From Sporosarcina globispora (GTDB taxonomy: Bacteria; Bacillota; Bacilli; Bacillales; Cytobacillaceae), in NCBI RefSeq assembly GCF_001274725.1, contig NZ_LGUF01000007.1, positions 3,322,327 through 3,386,326 on the forward strand: a DNA stretch of 64,000 bases. The letters are read 5' to 3'. Both the position numbers and the translations under genes were made by a program. The notes below the pieces were generated by a model. The model saw only the letters and a program-made list of their open reading frames with translations. It searched no databases and was not told the origin of the DNA. This document shows positions 43,584-52,056 of this stretch, in pieces (the first letter of the stretch is position 1; each line of letters starts with the position of its first letter).

Positions 43584-44540
43584 ATGACTTTTAAGCGAAG
43601 AAAGATTGCCGTTATCGGTTCAGGCTTTACCGGTGCGACAGCAGCCCTAATGCTGGCCCAAAAAGAATTGGGAGACGTTATTTTAGTAGACATACCTTCA
43701 CAGACGAATCCAACAAAAGGCAAAGCCCTTGATATGCTTGAAGCTGGACCGGTTCAGCGCTTCAATGCCAGGATAACCGGCACTTCAAGCTATGAAGACA
43801 TTCAGAATGCGGACTTAGTATTAATTACTGCCGGAATGCCGAGAAAACCCGGAATGAGCCGGGACGATCTGGTCGCCGTAAATGAAAAGATTATGATAGA
43901 CGTTTCTCAGAACATAAAAAAATACGCACCAGACAGCTATATCATTGTATTAAGCAATCCCGTCGACGCAATGACCTATGTTTGCTATAAAACTACTGGC
44001 TTTCCGAAAAATCGGGTAATAGGCCAATCAGGAGTATTGGATACCGCCCGATTTAATACGTTTGTGGCTCAAGAGCTGGGAGTTTCCATTGAAGATATTT
44101 CAGGTTTCGTCCTTGGCGGTCACGGAGATGACATGGTTCCATTGGTCAGATATTCTTATGCTGGCGGAATTCCGCTGGAGAAAATTCTTCCTGCCGACCG
44201 AATCGAAGCGATTGTGGAAAGAACCAGAAAAGGCGGAGGAGAAATTGTAAATCTGCTTGGCCAGGGAAGTGCTTATTATGCTCCTGCAGCTTCAATGGTG
44301 GAGATGGCAGAAGCGATTATGAAAGATAAGAAACGAATCTTGCCTTCAATCGCCTTTTTGGAAGGTGAGTATGGCTACAGCAACATCTACCTGGGAGTTC
44401 CGACAATTCTTGGCGGAAATGGAATAGAAAGTGTCATTGAAATTCCATTGACTGCCGATGAGAAAAAAGCTCTTGATCAATCTGTTAAGTCTGTACAAAA
44501 TGTGATGAGCATACTTGAAACAGCCAAAGCAAATGGCTAG
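43584..44540 (+). CDS. mdh: malate dehydrogenase at the end of the eut operon
   Basis: A 318-residue LDH/MDH-fold enzyme. The NAD loop is [17 protein letters not shown] (about residues 8-24), the substrate loop [15 protein letters not shown] (about 80-94) has the Arg pair of malate rather than lactate enzymes, and [10 protein letters not shown] (about 176-185) carries the catalytic His. It lacks a targeting helix, so it is probably cytosolic. It is 39 bp after the shell gene with ATGGAGG. A second mdh in the citZ-icd cluster would be expected elsewhere. It may recycle NAD+ or feed acetyl units into the TCA or glyoxylate routes. Confidence 0.9.
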   Translation: MTFKRRKIAVIGSGFTGATAALMLAQKELGDVILVDIPSQTNPTKGKALDMLEAGPVQRFNARITGTSSYEDIQNADLVLITAGMPRKPGMSRDDLVAVNEKIMIDVSQNIKKYAPDSYIIVLSNPVDAMTYVCYKTTGFPKNRVIGQSGVLDTARFNTFVAQELGVSIEDISGFVLGGHGDDMVPLVRYSYAGGIPLEKILPADRIEAIVERTRKGGGEIVNLLGQGSAYYAPAASMVEMAEAIMKDKKRILPSIAFLEGEYGYSNIYLGVPTILGGNGIESVIEIPLTADEKKALDQSVKSVQNVMSILETAKANG

Positions 44541-44544
44541 TTCG

Positions 44545-44592
44545 AAAAAGCTGACTTGTGAGGAAATTATTTCTCCATGAGTCAGCTTTTTT
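44545..44592 (+). terminator. intrinsic terminator ending the eut locus
   Basis: AAAAAGCTGACT and AGTCAGCTTTTTT form a 12-bp stem over a long loop, 5 bp after mdh. Confidence 0.88.
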
Positions 44593-44734
44593 GTGTATTG
44601 TTTAAACTGTTTTCTTGCCGGGTACATTGTAATTAACAAGCTTAGCAGCTGCTGACAAAATTTACAGTGAATATGATTTGAATAATCTGAAAACTTCTGT
44701 TACAATAGAAAAAAGGTCAAGGGGTTGATTTTAA

Positions 44735-44926
44735 ATGGAAAAACGTCTACTTAACTCGCCGCAACAGTCTGAGGAAAACGTGTCATTGTTAGCAGAACAA
44801 GTCCTAAATCAAGCTCTTAAAGAATACCGAAAAGAGAAGCTTCGCGAAAAAATTGATGCAGCTCTAACTAGCCGAAACAAGGAAGAATTCATCCGCTTAA
44901 CAGATGAATTAAAAAAGATTTCCTAA
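44735..44926 (+). CDS. IDEAL-domain small protein
   Basis: A 63-residue helical protein. KLREKIDAALTSRNKEEFIRL (start about residue 35) is the IDEAL motif variant found in short Bacillus proteins and in ComK-related YlbD-type contexts. It is preceded by AAGGGG and a TTACAATAGAAAA-like -10 region. No partner gene is near. The function is unknown; such domains are thought to mediate protein binding. Confidence 0.8.
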   Translation: MEKRLLNSPQQSEENVSLLAEQVLNQALKEYRKEKLREKIDAALTSRNKEEFIRLTDELKKIS

Positions 44927-44948
44927 CAAGTCCATAATCAATAGTGTA

Positions 44949-44986
44949 AAAAGGCAGCCTGTTCGAAAGAATGGGGCTGCCTTTTG
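44949..44986 (+). terminator. intrinsic terminator after the IDEAL gene
   Basis: AAAGGCAGCC and GGCTGCCTTT arms with a T-rich end, 20 bp after the stop. Confidence 0.85.
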
Positions 44987-45020
44987 TTGTTTGAAGAATT
45001 AGAGGAAGAAGTTGTAATTG

Positions 45021-46217
45021 CTCTCAAAATCCAGGGCAGCAGAGATAAATGGCAGTTAACTCGGCAGATTAGCGACGAAATTGCAAGCAGTGAAGAGAAA
45101 ATGGTAGTAAATCGGGTGGATTAACGACGAAATTGCAAGCAGTAAAGAGAAAATAGTAGTAAATCGGATGGATTAGCGACGAAATTATGAGCAGTAAAGA
45201 GAAAATGGTAGTAAATCGGGTGGATTAACGACGAAATTGCAAGCAGCAAAGAGAAAATGGTAGTAAATCGGATGGATTAGCGACGAAATTGCAAGCAGTG
45301 AAGAGAAAATGGTAGTAAATCGGGTGGATTAACGACGAAATTTTGAGCAGTAAAGAGAAAATGGTAGTAAATCGGGTGGATTAGCGACGAAATCGCAAGC
45401 TGCAAAGTGAAAATAGTAGTTAATCAGGCGGATTAACGACGAAATTGCAAGCAGCAAAGAGAAAATGGTAGTAAATCGGATGGATTAGCGACGAAATCGC
45501 AAGCTGCAAAGTGAAAATAGTAGTAAATCAGGTGGATTAGCGACGAAATTACGAGCAGTAAACAGAAAATGGTAGTAAATCAGGCGGATTAACGACGAAA
45601 TTGCAAGCAGCAAAGAGAAAATGGTAGTTAATTCGGCGGATTAGCGACGAAATTACGAGCAGTAAACAGAAAATGGTAGTAAATCAGGTGGATTAACGAC
45701 GAAATTTTGAGCAGCAAAGAGAAAATGGTAGTAAATCGGATGGATTAGCGACGAAATCGCAAGCTGCAAAGTGAAAATAGTAGTAAATCAGGCGGATTAA
45801 CGACGAAATTGCAAGCAGCAAAGAGAAAATGGTAGCTAATTCGGCGGATTAGCGACGAAATTACGAGCAGTAAAGAGAAAATGGTAGTAAATCGGGTGGA
45901 TTAACGACGAAATTGCAAGCAGCAAAGAGAAAATGGTAGTAAATCAGGCAGATTAGCGACGAAATTGCAAGCAGCAAAGAGAAAATGGTAGTAAATCAGG
46001 CAGATTAGCGACGAAATCGCAAGCTGCAAAGTGAAAATAGTAGTAAATCAGGCGGATTAACGACGAAATTACGAGCAGTAAAGAGAAAATGGTAGTAAAT
46101 CGGGTGGATTAACGACGAAATTGCAAGCAGCAAAGAGAAAATGGTAGTAAATCGGATGGATTAGCGACGAAATTGCAAGCAGTAAACAGAAAATGGTAGT
46201 AAATCAGATGGATTAAT
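45021..46217. repeat. 22-unit tandem array with exact 52-bp period
   Basis: CGACGAAAT occurs 22 times from 45073 to 46165; the distance is exactly 21 x 52 bp. Each unit reads roughly GGATTARCGACGAAATTGCA then AGCAGYAAAGAGAAAATGGTAG and TAAATCRGGYG. Variation is concentrated at a few sites (GCAAG/ACGAG/TTGAG/ATGAG; AACGACG/AGCGACG) that alternate between units. A partial unit lies at 45021-45072. There are no unique spacers and no long hairpin; only short AATC/GATT pairing is seen. No gene lies in this block. Confidence 0.93.
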
Positions 46218-46455
46218 GAATTTACGGACAGCCGATGAAAATCGTCGCCATAAACTCTTCATTAAGCCCAAACTCCAGATCCAGCAAAGTAAACCGTCGA
46301 CATAACCGCTCCATGAATCTCAGCTCCCTATTACACCATCTCCACCAACCTATAATCACCCATCCCCAAATGAGTCATCCCCTCAACTGCAAAAGAATCC
46401 TTCCTCCCCACAAATGTTTCATAAAACTGTTCCAAATCGTTCCAAAATGAAACAC
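46216..46455 (-). pseudogene. possible broken coding relic
   Basis: On the minus strand one frame gives NDLEQFYETFVGRKDSFAVE and continues to HLGMGDYRLVEMV before a stop. The next frame continues with NRELRFMERLCRRFTLLDLE and on to FMATIFIGCP. Together they read like a protein broken by a frameshift, with coding-like G-rich codons. I do not recognise the family. No ribosome site or clear start is visible. Confidence 0.3.
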
Positions 46456-46504
46456 TGAAACACCCCGATCAATATTGAAACCTTTGTACAACAAGCATTC
46501 AACA

Positions 46505-46520
46505 TTGGCACGAAAATTGC
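46505..46520 (+). promoter_or_regulatory. sigma-54 (SigL) promoter
   Basis: TTGGCACGAAAATTGC fits the -24/-12 consensus TGGCAC-N5-TTGC without a mismatch. Upstream (46418-46490) are repeated TGTTTCAT, ATGAAACA and TGAAACA words that could be enhancer sites for an activator. The only gene downstream is the ABC ATPase at 46704, about 170 bp beyond the expected start point, and it is not a usual SigL target. Confidence 0.7.
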
Positions 46521-46703
46521 AATAGCTAATGGTGTAAAGTTTCGCCGGGCTAGGAGTGTCTCTGAACTGATTGATGTCTCAAACTAAATAATTTTAAAAA
46601 GGATTTGCTGAGGCAAAGGATTTCCAGCTGCTGGCATGGAAGTCTTTATTGTCTTCAGCTCTATTCATTCTGTTTAGTTCAAAGGCATAGAAGGAGGTTC
46701 ACA

Positions 46704-47537
46704 ATGATTCATGCAAGTGGAGGCAGTGTTATTGCACTGGACAAAATCAGCTGGAAAAGGAATGGCAAGCAAATACTTGACAATGTGTCATGGGAGGTCA
46801 GAGAAGGAGAACATTGGGCCCTATTAGGTTTAAATGGCTCTGGGAAAACGACCATACTGCAAATGATTACCGGTTACCAATGGCCTAATGGGGGACGCGT
46901 GACTGTATTGGGACATATCTACGGGAAGACAAATATACCAGAGCTTCGAAAATCCATTGGCTGGGTGAGCACATCTCTTGATGATAAATTTCAATTTCGT
47001 CCGTCTGATACTGCTCTGGAAATTGTCCTGAGCGGAAAATTTGCCTCGATAGGCTTATATCAAGAAATAACACAGCAAGACCTGGATAAAGCTAATGACT
47101 TAATGCAGCAGTTCAATATAAGCCGTGTTCAAAATCAAACATTGAATTCCCTGTCACAGGGGGAGAAACGAAAAGCAATGATTGCAAGAGCCTTAATGGC
47201 TTCACCTCAGCTGCTTATTCTTGATGAACCATGCAATGGGCTTGATATCTATTCGAAGGAAGAATTGCTTAGCTCCATTGAAAAGATGACTGCGGAGCCT
47301 GATGGTCCAACTGTCATTTACGTTACCCATCATATTGAAGAAATTGTTCCTTCCATAACCCATACCATGCTCCTAAAGGAAGGAAAAGTGATTTCACAAG
47401 GAAAAAAAGGAGAAACCTTGACGGATTCGCTGCTTGCAGAAACATTTCGTGTACCAATGTCAGTTGATTGGGAAAACGGCCGTCCATGGGTACGGGTGCA
47501 ATCTGCATTCCAGCTAACTGAGACAGGAAACCGCTGA
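46704..47537 (+). CDS. ABC transporter ATP-binding protein, YlmA-like
   Basis: A 277-residue single ATPase domain. Walker A is LGLNGSGKTTILQMI (about residues 38-52), the signature LSQGEKRKAMIARALM (about 151-166) and Walker B LLILDEPCNGLD (about 172-183), with the switch His in VTHHIEE. The overall form is that of free-standing YlmA/ModF-like ATPases with no linked permease. ATG 46704 follows AGAAGGAGG; an upstream ATG at 46605 has no ribosome site. Confidence 0.85.
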   Translation: MIHASGGSVIALDKISWKRNGKQILDNVSWEVREGEHWALLGLNGSGKTTILQMITGYQWPNGGRVTVLGHIYGKTNIPELRKSIGWVSTSLDDKFQFRPSDTALEIVLSGKFASIGLYQEITQQDLDKANDLMQQFNISRVQNQTLNSLSQGEKRKAMIARALMASPQLLILDEPCNGLDIYSKEELLSSIEKMTAEPDGPTVIYVTHHIEEIVPSITHTMLLKEGKVISQGKKGETLTDSLLAETFRVPMSVDWENGRPWVRVQSAFQLTETGNR

Positions 47538-47630
47538 GATTTATTTCACAATGGCAAATGGTTGATTTTTACTAAATTGTCCTTCATTATATGAAGATAT
47601 CTTATATACATATTAATTGGAGGAATGGAA

Positions 47631-48617
47631 TTGGTTCGTTTCGGTATAGTAGGCACTAACTGGATTACAGAAAGATTTTTAAAAGCAGCATTGCAGGTAG
47701 AAGATTTTCAGCTCTCAGCTGTTTATTCAAGAACAGAAGAAAAAGCAAAAGAGTTTGCAGGCAAATATGGAGTGGAGAAGATTTTTACAGATTTAGAGAC
47801 TATGGCAGGAAGCGGCGAAATCGATGCTGTTTATATCGCTAGCCCAAATTCCCTGCATGCTGAGCAGGCTATCATTTTTATGGAAAATAATGTTCATGTT
47901 TTATGCGAAAAGCCGATTGCTTCGAATACAAAGGAACTTAAAACTATGATTGCTGCGGCCAGGGAAAACAAAGTTCTGCTCATGGAAGCTCTAAAGTCTG
48001 CCTTAATGCCTAACTTTATGGCAGTAAAAGAGAATCTTCATAAAATTGGACAGGTGCGCAGGTATTTTGCAAGCTATTGCCAATACTCTTCCCGTTATGA
48101 TGCATACAGGCAGGGAACTGTGCTGAATGCATTCAACCCGGAATTTTCGAATGGTTCACTAATGGATATCGGGATTTACTGCATCTATCCCCTTGTAGCT
48201 TTATTTGGTAAGCCAGTGGAGATTAAAGCAGCAGGCTATAAACTCGAATCTGGGGTCGATGGTGAAGGGAGTATAGTCTTTAAATACCCTGACATGGATG
48301 CGGTTATCATGTTCAGCAAAATAACCAATTCAAGTCTTCCAGCCGAAATTCAAGGTGAAGAGGGGAATATTCTTATTGATAAAATAAGTACTCCAGAAAA
48401 AGTTGAGTTGCATTATCGGAACGGAGAGAGAGAGGATCTCACTCAGGAACAATTAAGTGATTCGATGTATTACGAAGCCAAAGAATTCATCAGTTTGGTT
48501 CAGGCTGGAAAAACCGAATCTGATATCAACTCCTACGCTAACTCGATGATAACAATGGAGATAATTGAAGAAGCACGCCGGCAAATAGGTGTTGTCTACC
48601 CGGCAGACATAAATTAA
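47631..48617 (+). CDS. Gfo/Idh/MocA-family oxidoreductase
   Basis: A 328-residue NAD(P)-dependent dehydrogenase. FGIVGTNWITERFLKAAL (about residues 3-20) is the Rossmann start, YIASPNSLHAEQAIIFMEN and VLCEKPIASNTKEL (about 88-101) contain the family EKP motif, and NGSLMDIGIYCIYPL the C-terminal substrate motif. The substrate is probably a sugar derivative or polyol. TTG 47631 has proper spacing from TTGGAGG; an ATG at 47625 is only one base from it. Confidence 0.85.
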   Translation: MVRFGIVGTNWITERFLKAALQVEDFQLSAVYSRTEEKAKEFAGKYGVEKIFTDLETMAGSGEIDAVYIASPNSLHAEQAIIFMENNVHVLCEKPIASNTKELKTMIAAARENKVLLMEALKSALMPNFMAVKENLHKIGQVRRYFASYCQYSSRYDAYRQGTVLNAFNPEFSNGSLMDIGIYCIYPLVALFGKPVEIKAAGYKLESGVDGEGSIVFKYPDMDAVIMFSKITNSSLPAEIQGEEGNILIDKISTPEKVELHYRNGEREDLTQEQLSDSMYYEAKEFISLVQAGKTESDINSYANSMITMEIIEEARRQIGVVYPADIN

Positions 48618-48622
48618 AGCTG

Positions 48623-48654
48623 AAGGATCGGACATATACTGTCTGGTCCTTTTT
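48623..48654 (+). terminator. intrinsic terminator
   Basis: AAGGATCGGACA and TGTCTGGTCCTT pair with one wobble and run into five Ts, 5 bp after the oxidoreductase. Confidence 0.8.
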
Positions 48655-48880
48655 AGTTCCTTATTCCCTAATCAAAAAGGGATTTTCTGTAAAAATTTTC
48701 TTTCGTTGGTAATTTTGTACTAAATATACAAATTATTTCGTTATTAAACTCCTCTTTTTATACTTGTTTCGGTATGCGAAATTTGTCAAAAGAATAGGCA
48801 TCATACTCTATTATCACTCTTAAATTTGTTCACTAGAATTAATAGTGAAAGACAACTATAAATTTGGGGGTAAAAATGTA

Positions 48881-49945
48881 ATGACTTTGAAGAAAAAAGT
48901 TCTTTCTGTATCGTTATCTGGTTTAATGGCTTTGGGTGCAGTTACAGCAGTCGGAATGCCTGCAGGTGCTGTAGGGAATGGGCCGAGCACAGGGAATGGA
49001 TCTATTCAGACTTCGATTCTGCATACATATGATAGTTTAATAGATTATTTAAAAACACAGGATGCCAAGCAGGAAGCAATGCAGCTTGAAGTAATTGGCC
49101 AGACTGTTAAGGGCCGTGATATTTACATGGCAAAATACATATCCAATCCTGAAAATCCTACAGTTCTTTTTCTGACTCAGCAGCACGGGAATGAACAGCT
49201 GACAACTGAAGGAGCACTGGAATTTATCAAACACCTTGGCACCGGCAAGACAAGCGGAGTCCTTAAAAATGTTAATATTCTTGTGATACCAATGCTTAAC
49301 GCGGATGGAGCAATGGGTGATGTGAATTTCTCTCTTGACGATTATCTTGCCGATGGCGATCGCCATTTAACCCGCTATAATGCAAACCGTGTAGATTTGA
49401 ATCGTGAACATGATAAAGAAACAAGTAAAATGGAGCCGGAAGCGCGCGCGCTCCATGAAAACGTGTTCAAAAAATACAATATCGATTACATGATTGACCT
49501 TCATCATCAGGGAACATTAAGTGAAACAGAAGGAAAGCTTGTTTCCGGATCAATTCTTTATCCGACTAATAGCAATGTAAAGCCGGAAGTTCTTGAAAAG
49601 TCCAAAAAACTGGGATCAGTGGTGTTTAATTCACTTCATCATACAGGCTGGGGCCATATTGGAAAATATGTTGGAGGAACAGGTGAAAACATTGGCCGAA
49701 ACGGTGCTGCTGTCCGCTACGATATTTCCACCCTTCTTTTTGAAATGCGCGGAATGTCCGACCACAACTATGAGCCATATGCCCTTGGACAAAAGAGCAA
49801 CGGCTATCTCATCAAGCAGACAATCACGACACTGGATGCCACTGTAAAAGCAATAGCAGATGGTTCAATTAATTCGGCAGACATAAGCTTCTGGGATACT
49901 TTGCCTGAACAGACAACAAGACAAAACGAAGAAGATGACGAATAA
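48881..49945 (+). CDS. secreted M14-family zinc carboxypeptidase
   Basis: A 354-residue protein with a Sec signal peptide (LKKKVLSVSLSGLMALGAVT, cleavage near AGAV). Zinc ligands are in QQHGNEQLTTEGAL (His and Glu, about residues 97-110) and DLHHQG; IPMLNADGAMGD and NRVDLNREHD supply the substrate Asn/Arg, and FEMRGMSD the catalytic Glu. It is shorter than the M14 protein at 20890-22539 and differs in sequence. ATG 48881 follows TTTGGGGG. It ends in an acidic tail. Confidence 0.87.
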   Translation: MTLKKKVLSVSLSGLMALGAVTAVGMPAGAVGNGPSTGNGSIQTSILHTYDSLIDYLKTQDAKQEAMQLEVIGQTVKGRDIYMAKYISNPENPTVLFLTQQHGNEQLTTEGALEFIKHLGTGKTSGVLKNVNILVIPMLNADGAMGDVNFSLDDYLADGDRHLTRYNANRVDLNREHDKETSKMEPEARALHENVFKKYNIDYMIDLHHQGTLSETEGKLVSGSILYPTNSNVKPEVLEKSKKLGSVVFNSLHHTGWGHIGKYVGGTGENIGRNGAAVRYDISTLLFEMRGMSDHNYEPYALGQKSNGYLIKQTITTLDATVKAIADGSINSADISFWDTLPEQTTRQNEEDDE

Positions 49946-49952
49946 TCTTGCT

Positions 49953-49983
49953 GCATCCCCGGCAGTTGCCGGGGGTGTTTTTG
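49953..49983 (+). terminator. intrinsic terminator
   Basis: CATCCCCGGC and GCCGGGGGTG arms around a tetraloop, followed by five Ts. Confidence 0.88.
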
Positions 49984-50122
49984 TTTATGAAAAAGCAGAA
50001 AAAGCCTTTGAAATAGTTCGGTGAAATCTAATGAAGAAGATTCGGCATATTCCAGCAAAGTTACTTATCACTGACTAAAGCCAAAAGAAACATTCTTCAT
50101 AAAAATTACTGTGGCTTTAAAA

Positions 50123-50174
50123 AAAGTTTGATAATTTGAAAAAGATTGATAGTTTAAAATAAAGTTTGATAATA
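50123..50174 (+). repeat. short direct repeats AAAGTTTGATAAT
   Basis: AAAGTTTGATAAT starts at 50123 and 50161, with a diverged copy (AAAGATTGATAGT) at 50141. They lie in the 314-bp gap between the M14 peptidase terminator and the next methyltransferase. The rest of that gap shows nothing else I recognise. Confidence 0.5.
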
Positions 50175-50297
50175 GGATTTTTTCTTTTGATTTAACAACT
50201 CTAGCTGTAATGTTCAAATAAAGGGCTAGATGATTGAAAAGCTTTCCATTCCTTTACAATATGATAGAGAGTAATAAAATAAGTCTCTGGAGGTCTT

Positions 50298-51047
50298 ATG
50301 GATAGAAACAGATATTCAGCAATAGCCCATCAAAGCCATACTTTTTATAATCCAATGAATCCATCAAAGATAGACAAAGTTATTGAATTACTTGATTTAA
50401 AAGATAATGACAAAGTAATTGATATCGGTGCTGGGAAAGGTGAGATTCTTCTTCGGATTATTGAAAGATACAGAACTAAATGTATTGCTATCGAGAAATA
50501 TGTTGATTTCGCAGAACAACTTCAAGTAAATGCTAAAAATAGAGGGGTTTTAAATAATATTGAAATCATTACAAAAGATGCTAAAGTAGCAATGAAGACA
50601 ATTAATGAACCGTTTGAGGTAGCGATTTGTATTGGTTCAACTCACGCATTAGGTGGATTACATGAAACTTTGGATACGCTGAGAAAGTGTGTAAATAAGG
50701 GTGGATATGTGCTCATCGGTGAAGGCTACTGGAAGCAGCAGCCAAGTAAAGAATATTTAGAGGCGCTCGGAGGAGCTGAAGAATCCGAATTACGAAGCCA
50801 CTTCGAAAATGTGAAGGTTGGCGAAAAACTTGGCCTAATACCACTATGGTCTTACACTACTAACGAAGATGAATGGGATGAATATGAGTGGCTTTATGCT
50901 ATGTCCATTGAGAATTATTGCTACGAACATCCTGATGATCCAGATCGCGATGCGATGTTACAAAAGATACGGACTTGGAGAAGTACCTATCTGAAATGGG
51001 GCAGAGATACCCTTGGGTTTGGGATATATCTTTTTAGGAATATGTAA
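50298..51047 (+). CDS. class I SAM-dependent methyltransferase
   Basis: A 249-residue methyltransferase. Motif I is KVIDIGAGKGEILLRI (about residues 39-54); CIAIEKYVDFAEQL and CIGSTHALGGLHETL follow, and GGYVLIGEGYWKQ is the later strand. The C-terminal segment with DEWDEYEWLYAMSIENYCYE is found in a Bacillus family often annotated only as methyltransferase. ATG follows CTGGAGG. It is more AT-rich than the genes to its left. Confidence 0.83.
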   Translation: MDRNRYSAIAHQSHTFYNPMNPSKIDKVIELLDLKDNDKVIDIGAGKGEILLRIIERYRTKCIAIEKYVDFAEQLQVNAKNRGVLNNIEIITKDAKVAMKTINEPFEVAICIGSTHALGGLHETLDTLRKCVNKGGYVLIGEGYWKQQPSKEYLEALGGAEESELRSHFENVKVGEKLGLIPLWSYTTNEDEWDEYEWLYAMSIENYCYEHPDDPDRDAMLQKIRTWRSTYLKWGRDTLGFGIYLFRNM

Positions 51048-51136
51048 AATTCAATTTAAGGGAGCATTTGTTGAAAATCATAGGTAGAAAATGATCAAAT
51101 TTTTTTATAAAAACCAAACTTAAATCTGCTGAAAAG

Positions 51137-51173
51137 GAATCCATTTTGATTAATAGTTTTTCAAAATGGATTC
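51137..51173. terminator. hairpin terminator candidate
   Basis: GAATCCATTTTGA and TCAAAATGGATTC are perfect 13-bp arms around an 11-base loop, followed by TTATTATTT. It is 90 bp after the methyltransferase. The rest of the 350-bp gap to the regulator gene at 51400 has nothing else I recognise. Confidence 0.6.
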
Positions 51174-51399
51174 TTATTATTTATCGTAAAAAAGGGGTTT
51201 GCAGGTATTTTTGATCAAACTTTATTTAAAAGCAATACTAACGATTGCTTGAATTGAACAGGGTTACTTGTGAAAGAATCTACTTAAACTCTCTCCTGGA
51301 ATTGGAGCAGCTTCATTGGAGAGGCAGCAATATATTTAACTGAGTGGTTGAATATAAAAGGAAGTAAGTTTCAAGAACAGGCTGGAATTTCTAAAAACT

Positions 51400-52056
51400 T
51401 CAAATGATCCCTTCCTGATGAGCTTTCATCGAAGCCTGAACGCGATCCCGAACCCCCATTTTCGAATAAATGCTAGACACATAATTTTTCACCGTTCCTT
51501 CTGATAAAAAAAGCTTATGTGCGATTTCGCGATTATTTAACCCTTCGGATACGCAGTGAAGAATCTCCATTTCCCGTTCACTTAATCCGTATTGGGGAAT
51601 CGGTTTTTTTTCAGAGGCTCCTATGGCTAGAGGATTCTTTAATTGTCTTACCAGCATTTGGGCGATTTCTTGCGGGATTAGCGTCCCTCCTTGAAAAACC
51701 CATTTGATACCTGCTGCCAAATCCTTTGGGTGAATGGCCTTTAGCAGGTATCCTTCTGCCCCCGCTGCTAAAGCATCGACGACAAAGTCAATTTCTTGGA
51801 ATGTGGTCAAGATGATCACACGAATATCTGGCCATCTTCTTTTAATCTCTTCGGTTGCTTCTACTCCGTTCACTTTTGGCATATGTAAATCCATCAATAC
51901 GACATCCGGTTTCTGTTCTTCACATAACTCAATCGCTGTTTGGCCGTTTTCAGCAAGACCAATGACTTCCAGCTCTGGCTCCATATCCAGAACGATATAC
52001 AAGCTTTCACGAATCAACTCTTGATCGTCAGCGAGCAGTAATCGGATTTTTTTCAT
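51400..52056 (-). CDS. NarL/LuxR-family response regulator
   Basis: A 218-residue regulator. The receiver domain has DDQE near residues 10-13, phospho-Asp in VVLMDLHMP (about 56) and Lys in LLKAIHP (about 106). The C-terminal LuxR helix-turn-helix is LSEREMEILHCVSEGLNNRE then KLFLSEGTVKNYVSSIYSKM. It starts one base before the kinase stop, so kinase and regulator are coupled. It resembles the LiaR/DesR/YxjL group. The target is probably the divergent hydrolase. Confidence 0.9.
   Translation of the reverse strand: MKKIRLLLADDQELIRESLYIVLDMEPELEVIGLAENGQTAIELCEEQKPDVVLMDLHMPKVNGVEATEEIKRRWPDIRVIILTTFQEIDFVVDALAAGAEGYLLKAIHPKDLAAGIKWVFQGGTLIPQEIAQMLVRQLKNPLAIGASEKKPIPQYGLSEREMEILHCVSEGLNNREIAHKLFLSEGTVKNYVSSIYSKMGVRDRVQASMKAHQEGII

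Noticed and set aside
27900-45000. Cobalamin riboswitch or EutX-like RNA in the eut locus
   Set aside because: Known from Enterococcus and Listeria eut loci, so I looked for a B12 box in the intergenic gaps and found none.
24595-46217. CRISPR array for either 52-bp repeat block
   Set aside because: Units are contiguous variants of one sequence without unique spacers of constant length between identical repeats, and no cas genes are near.
46235-46450. FMN-reductase-like start (MKIVAINSSL) on the plus strand
   Set aside because: The similarity ends after about 15 residues, the rest is His/Pro/Asn-rich noise, there is no ribosome site, and the opposite strand looks more coding-like.
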